This document shows positions 1 to 6,952 of a DNA stretch of 20,273 nt, piece by piece. A program made the position numbers and the translations under genes. Each line of letters begins with the position of its first letter. The first letter of the stretch is position 1. Under the pieces are notes generated by a model, which worked only from the letters and a program-made list of their open reading frames with translations, ran no database searches and had not been told where the DNA came from. Origin of the DNA: a virus; IMG/VR virus record IMGVR_UViG_3300035228_000053, positions 1 through 20,273 of that record; one strand, 5' to 3'.

Positions 1-2493
1 ATCATAGTGCTCGTTCTTTTCTTTCTTCTTACCACCGCCAAGTGCTTTAGCAGCAAGTACTCCGGCACCAACAACACCTGCACCAATAAGAGCAGACTTA
101 CCAGGATTATTTTTTATAAAACTGCCTGCTGCTCTCAATCCCTTTGTTGCTTGACCAGCTACTTTGATTGGTTGGTTTACAGCTTTCGCAGTATCATTCG
201 CCTTCTTTAGAAGGGGTGCCTCCAATTTACCTGGTTTCAGTTTACCAGATCTTACGTTTGGATTGGCAGATGACTCAGGAGGGGGAACAAACTTATTCCA
301 AGCATTTTGAACTGGGTTACCAGTATCTTTGAGGGGCACTTTAGCTGGTGCCTCTACTATAAGATCACTTCTCCAATCAGAGAAACCTTCTTTCTTAGTT
401 TTCATGATTGCTTTGTCTCCATACTGAGCACGGATTTTAGACTTTACCATGTCCACTGCAGACATACCATCATATTTTTTAGAAGGTTTCTTTCCGAATG
501 TATTAGGTGTGTTACTAATTGGTTTCTTTGGTGCCCTTCTAGCACCCATACCGCCACGCTCTAATTGGCGATCCTTCATTGCATCTGATGCTTCTTCCTT
601 AACTTCGTCTTTTTTCTTTGCCTTTTTAGCACGGAACTTATCAATTTGTCTACCAATCTTACCACCGACTTTAGAACCAGCAATACCACCAGCGATTTCA
701 CCAGCAACCATTGCAGGTCCATCAGGGATTGCAACACCAGCGACACCACCAACACCAGCACCTACCTTAGCACCAAGTTTTTCATACTTACCATCACCAA
801 CCATTTTCTTCTTGTTGCCTTCTTTTGACTTAGCAACAACATCTTTACCTTTTTGTGCTGCTGCTCTACCACCCGCTTGAACTGCTCTACCACCCTTCTT
901 ACCACCAACTTTAATGCCAGCTCTGGTTATTGCAGATCCAATTCCTTCTTTAATTGGATCTGCTTCGATTACATCAACAGTTTCAATCTCAAGTGGTTTG
1001 TAATCTTCCATATCCTGAATCAGGATACCACCAGTAACTTCTTCCTTAACACTTGGAGAAATCTCAATCGTATTTTTGCCACGCATGACATCAATAACTT
1101 TGTTGATTTTATCCTCACTCTTTTTTTCAATCTCTAAAAGGTATTGATAGAACTCTTCGTTCATACCCTTACTTCTCTTGGCGATTAACTCCCTTCTAAA
1201 CTTGGGATCCTTTCTTGCTCTTTGTGCGTCAGACATGTTACCTGAACCTGTAGTTGATGATTGGGGTTTTGGTTTGTCAACTCCACCAGCAGGTGGTAGT
1301 GCTTTTTGACCGGAAGGTAATGCCTTACGAGCAGGTTGAACCTTCTTATCAGACAATTTGGAAACTGCTTTCCTCACTACAGCCTTACCTACGGTCTTTG
1401 CTGCCTTTCTTACTTCAGGATTGTTTGCTGCTTTCTTTGCTAAATCCTTTGCTTTACCTGCTGCTCTCTTTACTGCGAGTCTCTTTGAACCCGATATCTT
1501 TTTGGGTTCCTCAACTTTTACCTTTACCTTTTCAACCTTCTGGTCAACAGGTTTTTTACCAGCTGCCTTTGCTAAAGGATCTTTAGCAGCAGATGACTTG
1601 GTAGGTTTCTTAGGTTCTTTTGCAGAAGATGCCTTCTTCAAAGGATCCTCAGCAGCAGACTTCTTGGTGGGTGTTGTAATCTCAGGTTTTTTCACCTCAG
1701 GTTTCTTTTCTACCTTTGCTGCAGATTTAGTTTTTGGTGAAGAATCTGTGGGTTTTGCTGCCTTGTCTGAAGAACTAGAAGCAGACTTAGAATCACCATT
1801 AGACTTAGCACGAAAGGGATTGAGTTTCCCCAACTTGCTCATCCTCCTACGATTCAATCTATCACCGACCTTCTTATCCCGTGCTTTATCAAGTGTATCA
1901 TTACGCTTATCAATCTTACGCTCTTTTGCGTCTTCCTTTCCTTGTGCTCGCTTTGCTTTGGCACCAGCAATTCCAGCACCAATACCTTTTACTGCTGCCT
2001 TACCAAGATTCAATCCTGCTCTTGCACCAGCAACAGTTGATTTAGCAGCAGCCTTTGCTACTTTAAGTTCTGCAGATAGTTCACCCTCGTCCTTAGTGAT
2101 CGAGACCTTAGACTTTCCTTTAGCAGCAACTTCCTTTGCACGAGACAGACTCTTCTTGACTCCTGCCTTTCGCTTATCAGCAATGCCTCTGATTTTTTCT
2201 AGTTTCTTTTTCTCTGATGCTTCTTTACGTTTTTTACGTGCAATTACACCAGCAGTCCCTGCCGCATTCTTTTTATCCTGAGCAGACTCTTTCTCTTTCG
2301 CATCTTTATCTGCAGATGCCTTTGCTCTCCTTGCTTTAGCATCAGCGTCATTCTTCTGCTTACGCTTCAAAGATCCAGCACGAATATCTAAATCTTTTGC
2401 TCTAAGATCAAGTTTGCGCTGCTTTGCCTGACTCACGGTCATCGTGTCGTCAAGCACCTTATTGGCGGCTTCTTTCTTTTCTTTTGGTGTCAT
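1..2493 (-). CDS. Large Lys/Ala/Gly-rich late protein, C-terminus beyond window (at least 831 aa)
   Basis: An uninterrupted frame of 831 codons runs from an ATG at 2493 off the left edge. The ATG overlaps the TGA of the preceding 56-aa gene (ATGA), so the two are probably co-translated from the late promoter at 2695. Residues 1-270 are very rich in Lys, Ala and Arg, resembling histone H1-like or phage internal proteins. A decapeptide is repeated at about 279-288 (SAAEDPLKKA) and 301-310 (SAAKDPLAKA). A glycine-zipper stretch lies at about 572-617. Near the visible end (about 792-815) a motif, FIKNNP followed by IGAGVVGAGVLAA, looks membrane-active and resembles the C-terminus of the 497-aa protein encoded at 4021-5514. 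Internal LLE|I and IVE|A sites fit the T4 prohead-protease rule but are short enough to arise by chance. I do not recognise the family; late expression and composition suggest a virion protein. Confidence 0.8.
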   Translation of the reverse strand, partial: MTPKEKKEAANKVLDDTMTVSQAKQRKLDLRAKDLDIRAGSLKRKQKNDADAKARRAKASADKDAKEKESAQDKKNAAGTAGVIARKKRKEASEKKKLEKIRGIADKRKAGVKKSLSRAKEVAAKGKSKVSITKDEGELSAELKVAKAAAKSTVAGARAGLNLGKAAVKGIGAGIAGAKAKRAQGKEDAKERKIDKRNDTLDKARDKKVGDRLNRRRMSKLGKLNPFRAKSNGDSKSASSSSDKAAKPTDSSPKTKSAAKVEKKPEVKKPEITTPTKKSAAEDPLKKASSAKEPKKPTKSSAAKDPLAKAAGKKPVDQKVEKVKVKVEEPKKISGSKRLAVKRAAGKAKDLAKKAANNPEVRKAAKTVGKAVVRKAVSKLSDKKVQPARKALPSGQKALPPAGGVDKPKPQSSTTGSGNMSDAQRARKDPKFRRELIAKRSKGMNEEFYQYLLEIEKKSEDKINKVIDVMRGKNTIEISPSVKEEVTGGILIQDMEDYKPLEIETVDVIEADPIKEGIGSAITRAGIKVGGKKGGRAVQAGGRAAAQKGKDVVAKSKEGNKKKMVGDGKYEKLGAKVGAGVGGVAGVAIPDGPAMVAGEIAGGIAGSKVGGKIGRQIDKFRAKKAKKKDEVKEEASDAMKDRQLERGGMGARRAPKKPISNTPNTFGKKPSKKYDGMSAVDMVKSKIRAQYGDKAIMKTKKEGFSDWRSDLIVEAPAKVPLKDTGNPVQNAWNKFVPPPESSANPNVRSGKLKPGKLEAPLLKKANDTAKAVNQPIKVAGQATKGLRAAGSFIKNNPGKSALIGAGVVGAGVLAAKALGGGKKKEKNEHYD

Positions 2494-2660
2494 TTCTTGC
2501 CCTTCTTAGCAATTGCTTTGCCGACTGCCTTACGACGATTCTTCAGATAACCATCTGACTTATCAACGTCACCGTCATTATCAACGTCAACATCTTCCTG
2601 ACCTACAGGATCAAGAGTCTTTTCTTCTAAGTCTTGAGCAAATTCTTTCCAGGACTTCAT
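2490..2660 (-). CDS. 56-aa mini-protein with EF-hand/dockerin-like Ca-binding loop
   Basis: The ATG at 2660 lies 28 nt downstream of an exact late element (TATAAATA). The protein starts MKSWKEFAQDLEEKT: a short basic-aromatic segment followed by L-E-E, similar in form to T4 capsid-targeting N-termini cut by the gp21 prohead protease after (L/I)xE. Residues 24-35 read DVDNDGDVDKSD, which places Asp at positions 1, 3, 5, 9 and 12 and Gly at 6, as in an EF-hand/dockerin loop. The tail is strongly basic (NRRKAVGK, then a Lys-rich end). The TGA overlaps the ATG of the following long gene. Function is unknown; calcium binding and virion location are inferred. Confidence 0.85.
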   Translation of the reverse strand: MKSWKEFAQDLEEKTLDPVGQEDVDVDNDGDVDKSDGYLKNRRKAVGKAIAKKGKK

Positions 2661-2687
2661 CTTCGCCAAAAAACAAGGAGTTGAAAT

Positions 2688-2695
2688 TATTTATA
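2688..2695 (-). promoter_or_regulatory. T4-type late promoter element TATAAATA
   Basis: The minus strand reads TATAAATA, the exact T4 late consensus recognised by gp55-type late sigma factors. It begins immediately after the TAG stop of the nucleotidyltransferase gene and sits 28 nt upstream of the ATG at 2660. No gp55 gene is visible in this window, so the recogniser is inferred from the family. Confidence 0.75.
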
Positions 2696-3958
2696 CTACT
2701 TTCTACCTACCTTTACAACATAGCGTTTGTTGAGTTTAGAACCTGGAGTCATACTCTGAACATACTTTAAGAATCCAGCAGTTCCTACAAGAGTGTTTGG
2801 ATGCTTCTTATCTCTCATCATTTTATTCATACTCACTTCGCTATACTCTTTAATATCCCTCAACCAAGACTTGAACATAATACCGTCTTCTGTCACACAG
2901 ATAATATAGTTAGTTCCACGACGATTAACACGTCCAACTAAACCAGTGTTCAGGTTCTCTACAATATCACCGAGTCTAAAAATCTTTCCCTTTACATATG
3001 ACTCACGCAATGACTCAGGGTCAAACTTAGGTGCGATCTGCCACAGTTCTTCTTTGATGTTCATTGACTTACGAACAGCATTGAACATTTCTTTCTTCTG
3101 GATGACCGTCATCTTATTGGGAACACCCTTAGAGAATGCATTGAAATCATCCTCTGCAGCATGTGCTCTCAGTTTAGATGCAGACATTCCTGATACGTCA
3201 TCGGCATCTGGGTCACGAGCACCAGCAGAGACAACTTTAATTTCATCAAAAGCATATAAGTCAGAACCATTATACTTCTGAGCAAGACCTTGGAATTCTG
3301 CAAGACGGTCTTGACCAACCATGATGGTTACACTCTTATATCCGGCTGCATACTTAGCAGTCAGAACATTAAAGATAGTCTTTGCATTATTATCGTCAAA
3401 GATATTCTCCTCATAATCCGGGAACATCGATTTCATAAATCCAATCTTGGTCTTAGGATCAAGTGGATTCTTTTTCTTATCTTGAGTTCTACTAGGATAT
3501 ATTGCTAAATCTGCATCCTCTCTCTTTGCCTGAGTTGCTGCTGCTTTCAACAGTTTCTCATGTCCAATTGTAGGAGGATTAAAACGACCGAATACAATCA
3601 CAGCACCAGTAGATTCTAGTTCTTCACCTTCCTCTTCTTCAGGTGCTGCTTGAGTTGCTTGTGCTGGTTGTTGCTGTTGCTGTGCAGGTTTCTGCTGTTG
3701 TGCTGGAGTTGCAGCAGCAGTCTTAGCAGTGCTTCTTACGGCATCTGCTCCTGCTTTCTTTTGCTTTTGCTTTTCTTCTTCTGCCTTTGCTTCACGTCCA
3801 GAAAAAACCTTTAATTTACCATCAACAGTCTTTGCTTTAAAATTACCCTGCTGATCATACCACCCACCGTGTCCGTCTCCTTTCAGACCCATTTTGCGGG
3901 CCTGAGAGGATACAGTCGTTTCTCCTGCTTCGGAAAGGAACTGACTGAACTTTTTCAT
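2696..3958 (-). CDS. Cytidylyltransferase-like (HxGH superfamily) late protein with capsid-targeting-like N-terminus
   Basis: This 420-aa protein appears to have three parts. (1) Residues 1-11, MKKFSQFLSEA, resemble the T4 internal-protein signal MKTYQEFIAEA, cut after (L/I)xE; a DGHGGWYD module follows at 29-36. (2) After a Lys/Gln-rich linker (about 55-115) comes a nucleotidyltransferase fold: GRFNPPTIGH at 124-133 is the (H/T)xGH nucleotide-binding motif and GMSASKLR at 257-264 matches the ISSTxxR-type motif. Both hallmarks are intact, so the domain is probably active; related enzymes join nucleotides to phosphorylated small molecules (NMN, phosphopantetheine, glycerol phosphate or choline phosphate). 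(3) About 325-370 looks like an SH3/KOW-type beta barrel (GDIVENLNTGLVGRV). A CTAAATA element lies 38 nt upstream. The substrate cannot be told from sequence. Virion packaging is inference. Confidence 0.85.
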   Translation of the reverse strand: MKKFSQFLSEAGETTVSSQARKMGLKGDGHGGWYDQQGNFKAKTVDGKLKVFSGREAKAEEEKQKQKKAGADAVRSTAKTAAATPAQQQKPAQQQQQPAQATQAAPEEEEGEELESTGAVIVFGRFNPPTIGHEKLLKAAATQAKREDADLAIYPSRTQDKKKNPLDPKTKIGFMKSMFPDYEENIFDDNNAKTIFNVLTAKYAAGYKSVTIMVGQDRLAEFQGLAQKYNGSDLYAFDEIKVVSAGARDPDADDVSGMSASKLRAHAAEDDFNAFSKGVPNKMTVIQKKEMFNAVRKSMNIKEELWQIAPKFDPESLRESYVKGKIFRLGDIVENLNTGLVGRVNRRGTNYIICVTEDGIMFKSWLRDIKEYSEVSMNKMMRDKKHPNTLVGTAGFLKYVQSMTPGSKLNKRYVVKVGRK

Positions 3959-3995
3959 AATTCTGTAAAGGTTTCCTTACGATACCGTTATACTG

Positions 3996-4002
3996 TATTT
4001 AG
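3996..4002 (-). promoter_or_regulatory. Late promoter element CTAAATA (variant)
   Basis: The minus strand reads CTAAATA 38 nt upstream of the ATG at 3958, in the 62-nt gap after the preceding late gene. It differs from the T4 late octamer at its 5' end. Its placement matches the two exact TATAAATA elements of this cassette. A small AT-rich inverted repeat (4005-4019) precedes it. Confidence 0.55.
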
Positions 4003-4020
4003 TAGTGATATTATATCACA

Positions 4021-5514
4021 CTAATTATTTTTATTCATCTGATTGACAGCCAATGCGCCTGCACCAGCAGTACCAGCACCGATAGCAGTTGCAGCAAGTG
4101 GATTCTTCTTAGCGAACTTGACACCAGATTTAACAGTATCGATTGTTCCTTGAGCAATCTTTGCTCCGGTTTCACCACCCATTGCACCCAGTCCTTTTAC
4201 TGCCTTAGCACCTTGACTAGCAAGACTACTAAGAGCACCTGCGATTTCACTCACTGCAAACTGTTGGATGTCATCTTTAAAGACTTCATGGATAGGATTA
4301 CCTTCTAGTTCATAAGAAGATGCAATAGCGCCACCGGTTGCAGCACCGACTGTTCCGGCAACTAAGGAACCACCAGCACCAGCGACTGCAGCAGAACCTT
4401 TTCTGCCTTTCTTAGCACCAATTGCTGCGCCAGTTCCGGCACCAACAGCACCACCAATTTTTGAACCGACACCACCGCCAACAGCACCACCAACAAGTTT
4501 ACCGGCAATATTACCTACAGCACCGCCTGCTGCTGCTCCACCTTTACCTTCTTCAATATCAACATTGATGATTGCTTCAATCTCTTCAGCAGTGAACTTA
4601 CCGGTTGCTTCCAGTTCCTCTTTCTTCATCTTCTTGCTAAATCTCATAGCTTGTTGACGTTGATACTGTTTTTCAATCTGCTTCTCGTCACGTCCATACT
4701 TCTTGGACTTACCCTGTTCGATTGATTCTTTGTCAGCAGCACGACCAATCTGTCTATCGATCTTAGATTGCTTTTCTTTATCAATAGGAATGAATCCTTC
4801 AACTTCGTACTCTTCGTTCTTAGCACCAGACTTATGGCGAGTTGTGCCTGCTGAATCAACATAGGTTTCTTTCTCTTTTCTAGCAGTTACATAACCTACG
4901 CCAGGAACTACACCAGTTTTACCTGCTGCTCTGGCAGCATTTCTGTCTGCTGCTCTTTGTGCTGCTCTCTTACGATTGCGATCATAAGACTTATCATCTT
5001 CAGCAACAGTCTCAGTTTCTTCGTTCTTTACATAATCCTTAGGTTTCTTGATATATGCAGGACCAGCATCAGGCATGACCTTCATCTTTTTATCAGAACC
5101 CTTTGCCTTCATTCTCTGCTCTGCTTCTTCTACTTCATAGACTGCATTATATGCAGCAGTAAGAGAGTCAACTTCTTCTTTTTGATTCTCTTTGTTCAGA
5201 GTCTTAACAATCTTCTTAGAACGATCATATGCTTTCTGACGTTGATCATCACTAACAGAAGGACTTACAACTTCACGTCCTAAGTTTCCTGCCTTACGGA
5301 ACATCTTGCTCTTAGGAAGTTCTTTCTTCTCTTCTTCAACTTCAACAGATTCAAAGTGAGGGTTCTTTTGACCCTTCACTTTTGCCATATCTTTACGCGC
5401 CTTCTCGTTATTCTCTTGGCGCTTCTTCATATCAGTCTCAAGATAAGAAGAGTCCTTCTTTTCGTGGACGTTAGTATATGCTTCAGCAAGTTTTTGCAAG
5501 TCGTGACGATTCAT
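4021..5514 (-). CDS. Glycine-zipper late protein, 497 aa, capsid-targeting-like N-terminus
   Basis: The ATG at 5514 lies 30 nt downstream of an exact TATAAATA late element. The N-terminus MNRHDLQKLAEAY contains L-A-E|A, compatible with gp21-type prohead processing. Residues 20-320 are highly charged (Lys/Glu/Arg) and probably coiled or disordered. The segment around LAEAYTNVHE (6-18) recurs as LTAAYNAVYE (115-127), an internal repeat. Residues 324-398 are a dense glycine zipper of GxxxG steps with Ala and Val, a composition seen in membrane-inserting or pore-forming segments. The C-terminus (467-490) has FAKKNP followed by IGAGTAGAGALAV, which resembles the long protein at 1-2493. No signal peptide is visible. 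I do not recognise the family. A virion protein acting on or in a membrane is inferred from late expression and composition. Confidence 0.85.
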   Translation of the reverse strand: MNRHDLQKLAEAYTNVHEKKDSSYLETDMKKRQENNEKARKDMAKVKGQKNPHFESVEVEEEKKELPKSKMFRKAGNLGREVVSPSVSDDQRQKAYDRSKKIVKTLNKENQKEEVDSLTAAYNAVYEVEEAEQRMKAKGSDKKMKVMPDAGPAYIKKPKDYVKNEETETVAEDDKSYDRNRKRAAQRAADRNAARAAGKTGVVPGVGYVTARKEKETYVDSAGTTRHKSGAKNEEYEVEGFIPIDKEKQSKIDRQIGRAADKESIEQGKSKKYGRDEKQIEKQYQRQQAMRFSKKMKKEELEATGKFTAEEIEAIINVDIEEGKGGAAAGGAVGNIAGKLVGGAVGGGVGSKIGGAVGAGTGAAIGAKKGRKGSAAVAGAGGSLVAGTVGAATGGAIASSYELEGNPIHEVFKDDIQQFAVSEIAGALSSLASQGAKAVKGLGAMGGETGAKIAQGTIDTVKSGVKFAKKNPLAATAIGAGTAGAGALAVNQMNKNN

Positions 5515-5543
5515 CTTGATGTCTAAAACTATTTCCGTAAAAG

Positions 5544-5551
5544 TATTTATA
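5544..5551 (-). promoter_or_regulatory. T4-type late promoter element TATAAATA
   Basis: An exact TATAAATA octamer on the minus strand, 30 nt upstream of the ATG at 5514. It overlaps the last codons of the preceding 93-aa gene, so the early/middle region ends directly against the late cassette with no terminator visible between them. Confidence 0.75.
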
Positions 5552-5828
5552 ACTTTCCAGAAACGATACCATCGCCAACAACACGAACACTACCTTCTGG
5601 CCATCCTTCCTGCTCACATTTGAGATGCCAACGAGTCATAAGGACAACATTGTCTCTGAATGAACCTGTTAACATTTTACGACCCTTTACCGTCATACTA
5701 GAATAAAGACCGAATCGTGTCGCCCAAACATAGAAACACTCGTCAATAAGTTCTGCACCTTCGGGCACAATTACTTCATTCTGATTCTCACGCATTTTTG
5801 CTTCTTCAAGCATTTCTTCATGAGTCAT
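5547..5828 (-). CDS. Hypothetical protein, 93 aa
   Basis: I start this at the ATG at 5828 (MTHEEMLEEAK). It overlaps the end of the preceding gene by 11 nt and has AGAGGAAA just upstream as a ribosome-binding site. A longer frame begins 16 codons earlier but lies wholly inside the upstream gene. The protein is acidic at the N-terminus, then has an aromatic-rich core (FYVWATRFGLY) and a Gly/Val-rich end; no membrane segment or known motif is seen. Its last codons contain the late promoter of the next gene. Function unknown. Confidence 0.75.
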   Translation of the reverse strand: MTHEEMLEEAKMRENQNEVIVPEGAELIDECFYVWATRFGLYSSMTVKGRKMLTGSFRDNVVLMTRWHLKCEQEGWPEGSVRVVGDGIVSGKL

Positions 5829-6033
5829 TGCTTTCCTCTTTCTTTTTGTTAAAACCAAAAGGTCCTTCTTTATCATCTAATGCAAACTTCATTGCAATAC
5901 CACCAACTGCTTCCATAACTTTGAGGATGTCCTCTGATTTTGCATCCTCTCCAAGTTCTTTAGCAACATACCAATACTTAGGCCAAAATGTTTCGCCTGC
6001 TTTTTGATAATCTTCAAGTGTTAGAATTTTCAT
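5818..6033 (-). CDS. Hypothetical protein, 71 aa
   Basis: A compact soluble protein starting MKILTLEDYQKAGETFW, with an aromatic cluster (FWPKYWYVAKEL), an Asp/Glu-rich helix and a basic GFNKKKEE tail. The ATG at 6033 lies inside the last 20 nt of the preceding gene. The upstream sequence is A-rich without a clear Shine-Dalgarno, so translational coupling is likely. It belongs to a run of five small genes between mazG and the late cassette. Function unknown. Confidence 0.75.
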   Translation of the reverse strand: MKILTLEDYQKAGETFWPKYWYVAKELGEDAKSEDILKVMEAVGGIAMKFALDDKEGPFGFNKKKEESNDS

Positions 6034-6232
6034 TTTTTTGTTGTTTTAGTAATTTAAAGTACGCTTTGTAATATCGAGTCTTCATTTCTTCTAGAACTTC
6101 CATGTCCTCATCATATGCCATATATTTGAGCAACTGATAAGAACCTTCTAAGTCACTGATGAGTCTAAGAATATTAACGGGATCTCGTTTAAGACCACCG
6201 TGAGTATATTCACTAGAGTTGTTTTTAAACAT
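6014..6232 (-). CDS. Hypothetical protein, 72 aa
   Basis: The preferred start is ATG at 6232 (MFKNNSSEYTHGGLKRD), overlapping the upstream gene's stop by 8 nt. A TTG-initiated extension of 12 residues is possible but would lie inside the upstream gene. The protein looks mostly helical, with a Tyr/Lys-rich C-terminal half (MKTRYYKAYFKLLKQQK). No known domain recognised. Confidence 0.7.
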   Translation of the reverse strand: MFKNNSSEYTHGGLKRDPVNILRLISDLEGSYQLLKYMAYDEDMEVLEEMKTRYYKAYFKLLKQQKNENSNT

Positions 6233-6401
6233 CCAGTGCTGATTGAATCTGTTCGTCCAAAGCAACAATTGCGTTACGAATATCTACTGTACGTTCTGAT
6301 GGAAATTCGTAACTATCTTGTTTTGTAGTGCGAAAAAGTGTCTCACGTACTGCTGCAGCAACACGAATATCCAATTCAATAGTAACGGTTTTGTCGGTCA
6401 T
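6225..6401 (-). CDS. Hypothetical protein, 58 aa
   Basis: The frame starts MTDKTVTIELDIRVAAAV. Its ATG at 6401 overlaps the TGA of the preceding gene (ATGA), and GGTGGA lies just upstream as a ribosome-binding site. It has a short beta-like N-terminus, then probably two helices. Its acidic-to-neutral composition and packing in the small-gene run make it a convincing gene. Function unknown. Confidence 0.75.
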   Translation of the reverse strand: MTDKTVTIELDIRVAAAVRETLFRTTKQDSYEFPSERTVDIRNAIVALDEQIQSALDV

Positions 6402-6547
6402 TTTCCACCTGTATCGTAGTTTAGTTTGTCGTCTTGATCTTTTAATTTACGCATACGAATTGTTTCATGTAAGCGTTTAATTGCTTCTTCAGTTTCTGGG
6501 GTTTTATCATAGGACCATTCGTCCTTTGACTTTTTCTTTTTACCCAT
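6398..6547 (-). CDS. Hypothetical basic protein, 49 aa
   Basis: Starts MGKKKKSKDEWSYDKTPET at an ATG (6547) that overlaps the mazG stop (TGATG), and ends in an ATGA overlap with the next gene. The N-terminus is Lys-rich and the middle is a charged helix (EEAIKRLHETIRMRKLK). No family recognised. Position suggests expression with mazG from the promoter at 7023-6995. Confidence 0.75.
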   Translation of the reverse strand: MGKKKKSKDEWSYDKTPETEEAIKRLHETIRMRKLKDQDDKLNYDTGGK

Positions 6548-6951
6548 CAGACATCCCCATCAACTCGATTTTCAGAATGATGAACATCAAACTCTCCACC
6601 AGGATATCGTGCTTTGAGTTTATCGACATTCATTTCAATGACTTCATCAAGAGATACATTGAGTCCCATACATGCTTGTGCAACATACCACATGATGTCT
6701 CCAAGTTCACGCTTCATGTGAAATAGATTTTCTTCATTAACAGGTTTACCTTGGAAGATAATCTTCTTTACAATCTCGGTAAACTCACCTGCCTCAGCAG
6801 ACATTCCTACAGCAGCAGTAAGCAATCGCTCGGTAGGAAACTCTTGACCTTCAAGTTCTTGGATACGATATACGAAAGCTTCGTTATCTTTACTTTGTTC
6901 CGAGGTAACGCCATTTACAAATTCAAGGTATCGTTGTGTGTCTACAGTCAT
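6547..6951 (-). CDS. mazG: MazG-like nucleotide pyrophosphohydrolase
   Basis: A 134-aa all-alpha NTP pyrophosphohydrolase of the MazG superfamily. The metal-binding motif is visible as SAEAGEFTE (ExxE) followed about 30 residues later by ELGDIMWYV (ExxD). Family members hydrolyse (d)NTPs to NMP and pyrophosphate; cyanophage MazG has been proposed to act on nucleotide pools during infection. I start at ATG 6951 (MTVDTQRY), just after the gp41 stop. A longer frame reaching back to 7056 lies inside gp41 and its extra residues do not look MazG-like. A perfect consensus sigma70-type promoter (7023-6995) lies in the end of gp41, so mazG can be transcribed independently. Single-domain length is typical of phage MazG. 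Confidence 0.92.
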   Translation of the reverse strand: MTVDTQRYLEFVNGVTSEQSKDNEAFVYRIQELEGQEFPTERLLTAAVGMSAEAGEFTEIVKKIIFQGKPVNEENLFHMKRELGDIMWYVAQACMGLNVSLDEVIEMNVDKLKARYPGGEFDVHHSENRVDGDV

Positions 6952-6952
6952 A

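Noticed and set aside
1358-2281. A 307-codon plus-strand open frame
   Set aside because: It is the complement of the Lys/Ala-rich gene; the low frequency of stops on this strand is a result of AAG/GCA-type codons. It has no Shine-Dalgarno and gives Phe/Leu/Ala-rich low-complexity protein.
4005-4019. Inverted repeat GTGATATAATATCAC after the 497-aa gene
   Set aside because: The stem is short and AT-rich and no T-run follows, so it is not a convincing terminator. It may matter as part of the late promoter region but I cannot show this.
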